Source: Ampelomyces quisqualis
Lineage: Eukaryota; Ascomycota; Dothideomycetes; Pleosporales; Phaeosphaeriaceae
Reading direction: 5' to 3'
DNA length: 64,000 bases
Assembly (NCBI GenBank): GCA_018398575.1
Contig: JAGTXZ010000024.1
Location: 2,294,001 to 2,358,000 of the forward strand
Positions within the stretch are counted from its first letter, which is position 1. Every line of letters begins with the position of its first letter. Under the pieces are notes generated by a model. The model had not been told where the DNA came from. It worked only from the letters and a program-made list of their open reading frames with translations, and searched no databases. This document shows, in pieces, positions 10,309 to 20,470 of this stretch. Made by a program: the position numbers and the translations under genes.

Positions 10309-12179
10309 CGTGTTGTGTAGTATACTGCTGATGGGGCTCGAACAGGATTTGAGACTACAGAAAAGAGAGATTTTGCGGCGTTCGAGAGATAACGTGAAGT
10401 GAAGTTGACACTCGATCCTAGTGGTCCGTGGAGTACGCAGCGCTAGCGCACGGCTCATCAGTGGAATAATTCTCGCGATCTTTGGCCAACGATGGCTCGA
10501 CTACACCCCGCTCATATTCAAAATGCACGGCACAACGTACATGATCCCGGCATATGTTGAGGTCGGTCCTCCCGAGCATTTCGAGTGCCACATCTCGCCA
10601 CTGCACAAAACGCACACGCGCTCAACCAAAAGAGCGGTCGACTGGATGCAGGAATTGAGGCGATGCAGGGACGGTTACGTGCTCTGCATGAGTACAGGCA
10701 TATGTGGTAGCGCATGGGCGCGCTGCGTAACGAACATGCATAGCGGCGGCGCAGGCGTAGAGAAGCAAAAAGGCCGTGAAGGAGCCATAGACTGGGAGCT
10801 AGGAGATACGTTGTAAAGGAAAGTGATGAGACACTCGTGGGCAACTGGAAGTCTGGCAGACGCGGAATGGGAAGCAGTACCGTTAGGAAAGGCAATAATG
10901 ACCCATGTGGACTTAATCACACGGCGAGAGGCGCATGTACACGTAGCGGTCTGCGCACATGCATTCAAGCGTACGACCAGCCCGAAATTGATGCCTGCTT
11001 GTTCTGGTACGCAGCCCATAGCGATGAAATCTTCTGTCATATCGCATCGTAGGGCACGTCGGAAGTTGATACTTGAAGATTTGCAGCAGAGACGGGACGA
11101 GCCTACGTTTCGTACGAACATAAGAACAAAAGACTATCATACTATTGAGGGTACCATTCAATTTCCGCTGGAGGTGTGTTACTTCATTTGTGATGATGCT
11201 GCCTATTGTCGTTCATATCACATGGTTGCACAGAACCTATCGCGTAGTCTCCGAGATTTTGTGTCAAATCAGGGTGCTTGCATTCAGTGAGATATCTGGG
11301 AGATTTTTTAACCGTATCCCAGACGCCGGAAAAACACGTTGTCTGCTTTTGCTAGGGAAATGTAGACTTCTCATGTTAATTTAGATTGGAGCGTTACCTG
11401 AGCTACTGAAGCTGCTCGAACTTCATTCAAGTAAGCAGTAGCCGTAATAAGGATGTAGTTGAAAGATGAACCATAGGGAAGGCCTCGGTGCATGGAAGTG
11501 TGCCCGAAAGGCCAGAAAATGCCTCAAGGGGCACCGTGGCAGTCAGTGGCCGATCGCAAGGATGCAGATAATGTGAGACATTCCACAAGCTCTCAAAGGC
11601 AGCTGAAGGATCAGAGAAGTAAGTCGGTGGCCCAAAGAGACAGATTGATGTTGCAGTAGAGTCGAAATTGAGGAGGACCTTCACCTGCTCGTCAGTGCGT
11701 CATGCTCCGCCACCTGGTCTGCCACTTGCCCCACCGAATTTATCCTTGAGTATACATAGTCAATAGTTTGCACCATTCTCTCAGCGTTCCTCAGGTTGGA
11801 TCGTCTACTTTGTATCTAATTGCGCAGCTTAGTGTAGTAACTTCTGACACCGAACTCTGCTAACTTTTCAAACAGAACATCAAAGCTATAAGCTTAAGCG
11901 CTCAGACGCTCTTATCTTTTTTTGCTCGTGGTTCGAGCCTTTCACAGGGCGTTTCCTTTCGCCGCTCTGCTACTTTTTTGCACTATTGGAACGAGCGGAG
12001 CCGGCGGCGGACATGAAAGTGGCTAGGCAACGCCAACATGCACCTAGACTACATTGGGAACGAGAAAGTTCAGCCATGCAAGGTGAATGGCCCTTAGGTT
12101 TTCAACAACATAGACCATATCAGTGTCGTGGAGCTGATGGGATGTCTATTATGCTTGCGATTATTACTAGTAACGAGCA
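10309..12179. other. no supported gene; weak SINE-like piece near 11.9 kb
   Basis: Frames of 60-150 codons occur on both strands (for example 10421-10816 plus, 10675-11121 minus), but they overlap each other, have no consistent start or splice context and show no motif. At about 11890-11950 a short stretch contains GTGGTTCGAGCC, a tRNA B-box-like word, preceded by a T-run, similar to the two repeats at 19.0 and 19.6 kb but in the opposite orientation. Otherwise I see only degenerate sequence. Confidence 0.45.
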
Positions 12180-12880
12180 TCTGGTCCCCAAGTTGTACAC
12201 GCAGCTGCTTCTACAAGCTCCAGAGCCCGGTCACGAACGACCCACTTAACGAGATATAGCTGCTTGTACTTATGTTGCCCTAGATCTCATCCTCCAAAGC
12301 TATTTTCGAAGGCGGCAAAGATGTGGTGCCAATATTCATCCTCATTGTCGCGTAGCGCTCGCCGTGTCTTCTCGCAGCCCTAAGCCCTGTCCCACTTCCC
12401 GTCCGACAACTCCGACCAATTTGCCCACCTGTGTATTCTCAGACATAAGTATTCGCCGGCCCAGTTGCTATCATTAGGTCAGAGTAGAGGGGAAATGGCG
12501 CGTTTTGCTTGGGACTTTTTACCATGATGTCGGAACCAGGCTCATAGACAGCCCAATAAACCTTGACTGCATATTTCAGTTTTCATTTCAACATGAATCC
12601 GAAGGAAAAAAAGCTGCCCTGACTGTACTCATTCCTCATGTGCTTGCGCAAGTCCCTGTAGATCATGGAGCAGAATTGGTCGCACAGGTTCCGCTTTCCG
12701 AATGTCATGGTCACTTTACTCTTTGCATCTTCTGAGATTCCTCCTCGCTTTGTAGTGTCTCTGTTGGCGCAGACTTCCCAAACAAGATGGTAGACTGTAG
12801 TCCTCGCTGCGCCAGAAAGATGTGATGAAGGGTAGGCGACAGGCCTCAATGGCGGCTCCGAAATAGATGCGATGAAAATT
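12180..12880 (-). pseudogene. decayed member of the same minus-strand family (copy 2)
   Basis: From about 12880 downward the minus strand reads through a core with KRNLCDQFCSMIYRDLRKH, then a TGA, then KLKYAVKVYWAVYEPGSD, then a frameshift near 12478 into a clear W-rich stretch (DSNWAGEYLCLRIHRWANW), another stop near 12380, and further in-frame sense (NEDEYWHHIFAAFEN; YKQLYLVKWVVRDRALELV) broken by one more stop. The core matches the order of elements in the decayed gene at 9347-10308 (LCDQF, then an aromatic region, then a W-rich region). At least three nonsense codons and one frameshift make this a relic. No biochemical role can be inferred. Confidence 0.6.
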
Positions 12881-13492
12881 AAGGTTTCTCGTGAGCTCGC
12901 AGCGGTCGATCGAGGAAGGCTGAGAGGGCGCTATTGTAATGATTGCCGGCAGGTAATGCGGCGCTCTGACGAGAGTCAAGGCTGGCACGCTCAAGCTGTA
13001 GAAAAAATGTCTGTGCGGCGTTCATTACAATTACAATACTCACTTCCGCACCATAACACCACAATAAACAGTACTAGGTCACCCGTAGTAGGACTAGCCT
13101 GAAGCAAGTATCTCTTTCACTGTCAAGTTGGATGCGCCATTCATGTTTCGCTAAGCGGCCGCACTTCAGACTGTCCTCGAGTCCTCGAGCAATTTGAAGT
13201 CCGCCGCGTCGGAAAGCCGAGTGTTGTACTCCTCATTCCGACCCCTCGCGCGAACACACTTGTTTGAGGAGACTGGAGCGTACTTATTGAGCTCCTTGAT
13301 TGCAATTGAGCGGATTCGGCGCCATCAGCAGAGGTCCTCAACGCTGCACACACCCTCGGCCCAGAACACGGAATCACGGATCGCGGCCCTCGTATTCCTC
13401 CCCTTCATTGCCTACGTCCTGTAGCCGCGGCGCGAGCTTCTGGCCACAAACACAACTTATCCTCGAGGCATTGCGCGACAACAGAGCCGGAC

Positions 13493-14575
13493 ATGTACCA
13501 TTACCGCACCCTGTCTCGCATAGACAACTTTCTCAACAGGCTGTTCCTGGAGGTTGGCGGCTTGATCTCGAGATTCACACTCTACCGCGAGGAAACAGTT
13601 GGGCATGAGCTACAGCTATATGTAAAGGACAGAGATGGCGTGAGGGAGCCGTACTTTGACCAAGCTCAGACGACATTGGAAGGCAGACGCGCATTTTTGT
13701 CTCACAAAGCCTGCACCGAAATAGTCACATTGTACGCTGAGATTCTATCGTATCTTGTACAAGGTATTCTAACAACACTAAGCTTTGCATCTACCTGTTG
13801 CCGTGCAAGAAGTCACGCTCACAAAGTCCAGCCCGATCGAGTTATTGTCCTCATCTTGCATAGCGAAGAAATCCGCATCGCCGACTATCACAATCTCTTC
13901 ATCATGCTATGGCCGAGGCCCAAGAGACCTCGAGCTATCTACAGGCAGGCACTGCCAAGGCACTAAGCCCTAATGGGAGATCCTTCATGGAAACTCCATA
14001 CCCGATCTGTTCTGTAGCACATCATCACAGCCATCAGCACTGCTACCCTTCTCGATGACCCCGATCTCATAACGTTGCTCGAAGAGGAAGGCCTATACAC
14101 AGACATTACCGCGCACCAATACGGAAAACAACCTGGCCTTACTTCCGTCAAGGCAAACCCAGCCATGGGCTACTGGGAGCCAGACTTTATCGGCGCGCAG
14201 TACCATCATCACATTCTCACGATACGAGGCAGTAACTACAAAATCGAATGTTCGGTCAGCGAACCAATTATACGCACGATGAACAATGCAGTTATCAGGG
14301 AGTGTAACACGTTCGATGGCTTGGCTAGCTTTTTGAGTGACGACGAAGTTGCACATGCTGAGGGTGTCAAAAGGTTGATTAAAGCAGTTCTCGAAGATCT
14401 ATGCGAGCTACAGTCTGATTTGGAAGCCATCACAGAACTCAACGGCGACGGCATCGAACCTCGTCAAAGGTACAAGAACACTGCGCGCAAGTGCGCGGGA
14501 GCTGGCCATTCAACAACCACAGCAGCCTTAACCCAGGCCTCCAACAAGCTTCTGGGCTGGTTCGAGTGTTTGTAA
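13493..14575 (+). pseudogene. member of a local plus-strand family, probably disrupted (copy A)
   Basis: The 5' part (13493-13763) encodes about 90 residues (RIDNFLNRLFLEVGG) and ends at a phase-1 GTATTC donor after a Gln codon. That is the same place and phase as the intron in the intact relative at 15083. The 3' part, from about 14018 to 14575, encodes a region aligning with that relative: SEPIIRTMNNAVIRE here against GQALLRTTNNAVYAE there, followed by a similar helix with AVLEDLCELQSDLEAI. Between them (13764-14017) all three frames contain stops and there is no clean GT-AG pair joining them, so I judge the gene broken, though an unseen exon arrangement is possible. The 3' end has an unusual Arg/Thr-rich tail before the stop at 14575. 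Confidence 0.5.
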
Positions 14576-15082
14576 TCAGATTTTGGTCTCTAGGGCATGA
14601 GTGAATCTCGCAGTGGATATCGTCATGGAAGCCCACATAGATGCCTTGTTTCAGCCCTGATTAATTACGAAACCCAAATTGTGATCGCAGCGGCCCAGTA
14701 TTGTCCATAATATATTCTTGCATATATTCGAATCAGAAGTCTCCATAGGATATCAACAACACGTCCTCTGTGATGCGAAAAGAAATGGTAGTGAAATCAA
14801 CTTTGTCCTGACGCTAGCCTCTTTGCAGCTTAGCGGGGTCGCCTTTGAATGAGCCCTCACCTTCGCGACAGCAAAAATACCTTTGAAGAAGATTCTGCAT
14901 ACCAGACACAAAGTTATTAAGACGCGTGTTTGTACACCTGCCTACGACTCTCTTCCCTACGATTGCCATCACACTGCAACAGAGACCTGCACCGCCGCCC
15001 TCAAGCGCAACCTCGACACTGACACCTCCCATCCACCGCGCCTTCAAGAAATCCCAAAGACGACCAGTTACAGAATGAGAGG

Positions 15083-16076
15083 ATGGAGAGGAATGAGCGC
15101 GACATCATGCGCATCGCTGGCCTATACCATGGCATTGTTCTTGAGCAGCTGGAGGCGCTCGCGTGGGACCGCCTGATGTTTTATGAAGATCTCAAAGATG
15201 GAGGCCTCAGACTTGTCATCAAAGCGATCAATGTCCCAGTTGCCGAGCAGCCTCTGTTCGTCGAAGACACCCCGATGCGCGTGCGGCTCGCGGCCTTGAG
15301 CTTCGACCGCTGTGTCAAGGTGATCGCAACGGCAAGCGGCATTCTTGCATTGCTCACCAAAGGTATAGAAGTCTACTCCTAAAGAAGAGCCAAATTAACA
15401 TTGCATATAATTGCCTGTTGCTTTGACAGAGGTCCACATCGAGGACCCGCTGCCAGCACGTTGCCTGGAGGTCTGGCGGCAAAACGAGGACGAGACCTGC
15501 AGAGTCATGGGTGCTCGATCTCATACCATCCTCAAAATCACATCAACCCTGAGCTTCAGTGGCCATACTGGAGCTCATGCTCCACTAGAGCTGATTGCTG
15601 ACCCAACACACCAGCAATATTGGTTCCAAAGCGGCATTGAAACCTACAGTCTCTACAAGCAGCACAAGAGTAGAAGCAACGGGCAAGCTGTCACTGAAGA
15701 GGAATTTGGCACCCTGTACAAAGATCTCAGAACCGATTTCTGGAACATGGTGGAGAGGGGAGAGACGACGTTCGGATTGTTTTTGGGACAAGCATTGCTG
15801 CGGACGACAAACAATGCGGTGTACGCAGAGATGAAGAAGATTGGGGGCCGGAACGCGTTCCTTGATCTGGACAACAAGCTGTTTCCTGCAGCGCAAGAAG
15901 GTATCCTGAAAGCGCTTCGAAAGGCTCTGCTGGAGTTGCACGTAGCGATGGAGCGAGTGCACTTTTGGGTAGAGTACGAGCACGAGCACGAGGAATATCT
16001 GAGCCTTCTGGAGCAGGTCACTGGGGAGGGACACCGGGCCTGTGACAAGACCCTAGAAGATCTTCTTTACGCGTAG
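15083..16076 (+). CDS. intact member of the local plus-strand family (copy B), unknown function
   Basis: Two exons, 15083-15362 and 15430-16076, give 308 residues. The intron is 67 bases with GTATAG donor and TTGACAG acceptor in phase 1. The frame upstream of the ATG is open for a further 20 codons or so, so the true start could be in an earlier exon. The protein looks mainly helical: an N-terminal part with RIAGLYHGIVLEQLEAL, a middle part after the intron (EVHIEDPLPARCLEVW), and a C-terminal helical block (ALLRTTNNAVYAEMKK; GILKALRKALLELHVAMER) ending in a His/Glu-rich stretch. There is no signal peptide or membrane segment. Copies A (13493) and C (17054) share the intron position and the C-terminal block. 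I know of no named domain for this. Confidence 0.6.
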
Positions 16077-16296
16077 ATGGAATCCACTTTGACACACGAA
16101 CAAGAGTCGTATCACACTTGTGAAATCTAGAGGCTTTTTCCAGAAGCATCAAACAGTGAAAAGGATTCATCGGCCAAAAACACTCCATTTTGTCCGATCC
16201 CGCACGCACAAACGCGCGTGCGCCCACGTAATACATCATGTAGCTGCATCGCCATTCCTCGACCTCCACGTGCCTTTCTGAACCCACCTCAACAAC

Positions 16297-16410
16297 ATGG
16301 CTTCGAGCACGACTTACTGCCCTTACAAGAACTGCGGCGCACTCATCGTTATCCCTGGCTCGTCCTTTTGTCCAAATTGCACCGATGTCCCCAACGATGG
16401 CGATATCTAA
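16297..16410 (+). other. short zinc-ribbon-like ORF, probably the 5' remnant of a gene
   Basis: An ATG preceded by CAACAAC opens a 37-codon frame with two CxxxxC/CxxC-type pairs: TYCPYKNCGALIV, then GSSFCPNCTDV. This is the pattern of a small zinc ribbon. The frame ends in TAA, followed by sense-like codons and another stop. A plausible 54-base intron (GTATAC at 16446 to CTAG at 16499, with CACTAAC branch) and a further open stretch (about 16500-16710) follow. It may be the N-terminus of a decayed gene or of copy C further downstream. Confidence 0.35.
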
Positions 16411-17053
16411 GGCGAGGTTTTCAACTACTGATGTCAAAACCACATGGTATACGACGAGAAGCTACACAAGGCTCTCTGCTTGCACTAACAGTTGACTAGG
16501 ACTGCAGTCCGTATCTCGATGCTATGTGAGGCTATGTACGTGGCCAGCCGCATGCACCTCTTCTTCTTCGATATCTTGGAGTTATCCGCGGACATTGCTG
16601 CTGACGAGAGCACGCCCAGACACACAAACCACGGTCGTTTCCAGGCTTGCAATTATACAAAAACTCTGGGACCTTGCTCTCGGACCTTACTCGCGAGATC
16701 TGGATGGTAGGGATGGATCTCGGTCCGCGGCGAAGCCTCTTGGCTAGGACGACATCGAATCCGAGTGATGACTTGTTGTCGGGACATACTCAGACTCGAA
16801 GCGAGAGACCGTACTTCGAGGCACAAGCCGGAGACGAGGCTCTGCCGGCTTCTTGCCAGCCGCTACCTTCTTCTTCGCGAGGCTTCACGTAGTAGGCGCT
16901 TCTCTTCCGTGTTCTCATGGATAGCACGAACCTCAAGCATTCCTTGGACAAGGCGTGGCACGAATTTCTTCGTTCCACCATGTCATCATACCTTCGCAAG
17001 GGTTCAGGGCTGGTTGGTCGTGGTGGCCTTATGGATTGGGCTGGGCAGACATA

Positions 17054-17832
17054 ATGGCGGCGGTGAGCGTCGACGACAGTGTGGATGCGACAGCCTTCTG
17101 TACTCTATTACTTGCTTGGATCGTGGGTTGTAAGCAGTGTTTTATATTAAGCGTTGGTTTCAAGAACTGACACCGTTAGATTTACCAGTCCGTGTAGAGG
17201 AGAGTAACGCCATCCTTGCGAAGCAGCTGCGAACTTACGCTGGGCTTCAATATCCCGACGGCTCCTTCTTCGAGCGAAATATCGTCAAGTGGAATACGTT
17301 CATCGCACTAACACCTCATATGTCGCCAACAGCGCCTACTGACGGTATCGTCCTCAACAACACAGCTATGCAGTTCGGGAATCCGCCAGGCGCTCACACC
17401 AAATTGCATTACTTCCACCGCTACGTCGATCTTGCAGAGCCCTACTAATCAGCTCCGCTAGGCAATAGCTTTGGCTACCACTGTACAAAATTCGAGACGC
17501 CTAGGTGTGCCAACATAAACGTCCTCGCGTTGGCTATGGGTATGCGCCTCAGCAACGATATCATCTACGACCGAGTAAGCCAGATCAGCGGGCCAGGCGC
17601 CTTGCTCTCCACGTTGTATGTCGCTTTTACGCACGATTTTGCATGCATCAAGGACATACTTCAACGCGGTCTTCAGGAGCTGCGCAATCATATCGAATAT
17701 GTATGCTCCACCCATACACATCCCCTCTCAACGTTGGCCGTGATGGTGGATGGCCACGCCGGTCTGGGTCACAAGGTCATGATGGATACCTTCTACAAAT
17801 ACAGTCTGTGGGCATGCGACAACTTCGACTAG
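17054..17832 (+). pseudogene. third member of the local plus-strand family (copy C), interrupted
   Basis: A short 5' coding piece (17054-17126) ends in FCTLLLAWIV at a phase-1 GTTGTA donor. The acceptor at 17179 leads into DLPVRVEES, matching the exon junction of copy B. From 17180 the frame is open to 17832 except for one TAA at 17446-17448. Beyond it, the same frame continues with MGMRLSNDIIYDRV and a helical IKDILQRGLQELRNHIEYV, the counterpart of the C-terminal helices in copies A and B. One stop codon and the lack of an obvious N-terminal half suggest a recently inactivated or truncated copy; an unrecognised intron around the stop is the alternative. Confidence 0.5.
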
Positions 17833-19009
17833 CCGTATGGAAAGCTGCTGTACAGGTATGCCAACTCGTCCGGGGTGATAACATTCTACAGAGGGTCTTG
17901 GTAATCAGACTACCGGATAGGAAGTGGACGGTGAATTGTCTCTGCACATAGGCATAGCACAGAATGAGCCGCTGAGGCGGCCATCTGGGGGGTATCCTTT
18001 GGCAGACAGCCATAACGATCGAAAATAATACCCTTCAAGACCATTGCTTTTGCCCTCACTTTCATAAGCTCACGGCAGCTTTCTCTGCTGAAAGCCTCTA
18101 TACACTATGCTTTGTGTGCGAGGTAATTGCGCGGTCGTTTTCTCTGTTCGAAAGTCACGGGCTAGACCTTACCGTATCTGTTAACCATAGAGTTGCACAG
18201 AATCATGCTTAAATTTAGAGATGCACTCGTCTGTCAGCAATAAGAAATCCAGAAAACAGGCACTATGCTTTGCTGATCTGTCTCTTAGACATCCCAAAGC
18301 ATTGAAACCGCTCACTTTAATTGTCGACGTACTTTATGCTGCTATTGCAAAGTTGGCGCAAATACAGTAGCGGTACCGTGCTGAAAGAATAGGTTACAGG
18401 ATGTACAGTTCCTTGCTTCAGACGCATCTTGATATAGATGGTAAGGCTGGACCAAGAAGCCTAACTTTTTTCGTGACCTATAATATGCGGGTATCCTCTG
18501 ATACACAAGCGTCCTGGAGTAATAGCCGAGCTCTATGAGGCTAATATAGCCGCAGGGTGGCATATGTTACGAGTTACTCGAGAAGACGACAATGGTAGAA
18601 GCCTTCAAGCTGCTTTGTGCAACGTGGAGGATGCGACATGTGAAATTGTGGCTTTAAGGCCTAGAATTTCCGACATGCACGATCTCATATATGCAAACAC
18701 TACGCTGAGGATCATATATGCGACATGATGCTTCTGGCCTATGTATAGAGACCCGGCGGACGTGGTTTGCGCGTAGATTTGCCACGAGTAGTGTGTGATA
18801 GAACTAATCATGTCCTGGATGGTGCGAGGTCTCCGACCCTCGTACTGGACAGCCGAGCCAGCGTCTACAAAGCCAGAAAGCTAAAGATTAGGACACGTTG
18901 GGATTTGAGCAGCTTCGACCAACTAAGTGGCACACGCGCCCTCAATTTAGTGAAAGTCACTAGGACATCTTAGGCATTCTGCTACTATTGTTGCATAGAT
19001 AGCAAAAAT
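17833..19009. other. low-complexity, AT-rich intergenic DNA; no gene seen
   Basis: Only frames under 80 codons occur, on both strands, without start or splice context. The composition is AT-rich compared with the conserved blocks, consistent with old, decayed sequence. Confidence 0.5.
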
Positions 19010-19205
19010 GAATCGAGTGTGCACAGCAAAGCTCGAACCCTGCTCTCGGGAAAACCCAAAAAGCAAAAGAGTTCGGAGCCTCGGTACCTAAGTGGCTCCT
19101 ACATCTCTGTCGATCGATTCCGCTAGACCTAGGGGCCAGCTAGGGTTTTCGATTGCCCTGTACACTGTTAGTGATAGAGCTTCTCAAAATAATCGTTTAT
19201 ATCGT
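19010..19205 (-). repeat. SINE-like tRNA-related repeat, copy 1
   Basis: On the minus strand the order is: GTACAG start, a GAGATGTAGGAGCC block, a TTAGGTACC word, an A/T-rich spacer with CTTTTTGG, and then GGGTTCGAGC, a good RNA polymerase III B-box. The second copy at 19610-19765 has the same order of blocks. Both contain the 15-base word CTGTACACTGTTAGT (plus strand; here at 19158-19172). This copy has an extra piece of roughly 45 bases between the block ending ACATCTCT and that word. Strand is assigned from the B-box. Confidence 0.6.
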
Positions 19206-19609
19206 AATAGAAACAATTCTGGATTTTCCTAGAAGGAAGGTGAAGGCTTGGTAATAAGGATGTGCTGTGTGATGAGGTGAAGGCAAGAACGGACGCTCGT
19301 GCCTGATACCTTTTCGTCAGGACGCACAAGCCGCAAGAAAAAGAGAAGTATATAGATTAAGATCTGGACACGAACGAATGCTCCATCACATAGAGCTTCT
19401 CACTTTGTTTCTACACCTCTTTCCGCCGCATGAAGAGACCACAAAACACACCAAAGCAGGTGGTTGTCGGGCGTAGCTTATACGAAGACATGCTATAGCC
19501 AGAGGCTCCTGCCTTCGATGTATAGAGACTTGTTATGATATTGCGTGGCACAGTGCAAGGAATCGTGACGCGTCTGTGTAGCACCCTTGGGCGAGCACAG
19601 CATTGAATG

Positions 19610-19765
19610 ACAAAAAAGAAGGAAAGGTAGAGAGTGAAACTCGAACTTCGATCTCTAGAAGTCCAAAAAAGAGTTCGCAAACCGCTAAGGCTACTACATC
19701 TCTTCCTGTACACTGTTAGTAGGTAGACATGGTAAATTAATTGCTTAAATAGCAATAGGGAAAAG
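19610..19765 (-). repeat. SINE-like tRNA-related repeat, copy 2
   Basis: Second copy, about 450 bases from the first, in the same orientation. It shares the AACTCGAAC, CCAAAAA, AGAGTTCG, CTACATCTCT and CTGTACACTGTTAGT (19706-19720) blocks in order. The region between blocks differs in sequence and spacing, so the copies are old or came from different source elements. The minus-strand word AGTTCGAGTTT is the B-box equivalent. Confidence 0.6.
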
Positions 19766-19939
19766 AGGTGGTCTCTCCCCAGATAGCAGATAGCTATAGA
19801 TGTGTTGTTGTTGTGTATGGCTCGAAACAGGCAGCGAGCGGGGCTAGAGCGCGTGCGTTTTTCCACCTTCACCTTTACTCTTCGACGAGCAATACACCAG
19901 CCAGTAGGAATTGTTCATAGCAACACATGTTCCTTAGTT

Positions 19940-20470
19940 TGGTAGAGTGTCAAACATGCCTACACACGACTGCAGGAAGCCCTGGCAACGATTTGATAGC
20001 TGCACTCGGCTCGACTGCTTTTGCATGAAGGGGGTCAACCACTTGCTCGAGTGTATGACTTGTTGCCATGTCTTATCACGTGCATGCATCCTTCAGATCA
20101 TTCGACTTGGCTTGCATCTCTATCATGTCATCTGACTAGTCATGGTCAGGACATGTGCATGCTTTTGAGCGACGAAGATACTCGAGTTCAGAGAGGGCCA
20201 TGAGCTGCACTGTTTGTATGATGCAACGCAAGGCATGTAGCTCTGCAAAGATGCATACTGCATGGAAAGTTCCATGTATCACCTAGACTTCTCAAGGAGA
20301 TACCGCCAGACTTAGGTATAAAGCCTGGGCAGAGTTGAGCACGAGAGACAAATGCATGTATGAGATGCAAATGCATGCAACAACATGCAGGCGCAACTGC
20401 AGTTGGAGCCCCTTGACAATGCATGAAACCCAACTCCGCGTACAGATGCATGTGCATGTGCAACGACTTA
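19940..20470. repeat. cluster of TGCATG/ATGCAT palindromic words
   Basis: I count about twelve TGCAT occurrences in roughly 500 bases (for example CGTGCATGCATCC near 20080, AAATGCATGCAAC near 20370, GATGCATGTGCATGTGC near 20445), against about half of one expected by chance. Spacing is irregular. No gene of note is present; the flanking ORFs are short and overlap on both strands. Confidence 0.6.

Noticed and set aside
19010..19765. Functional tRNA genes
   Set aside because: Only B-box-like words and partial arms are present; no acceptor stem pairs and the anticodon arm is missing.
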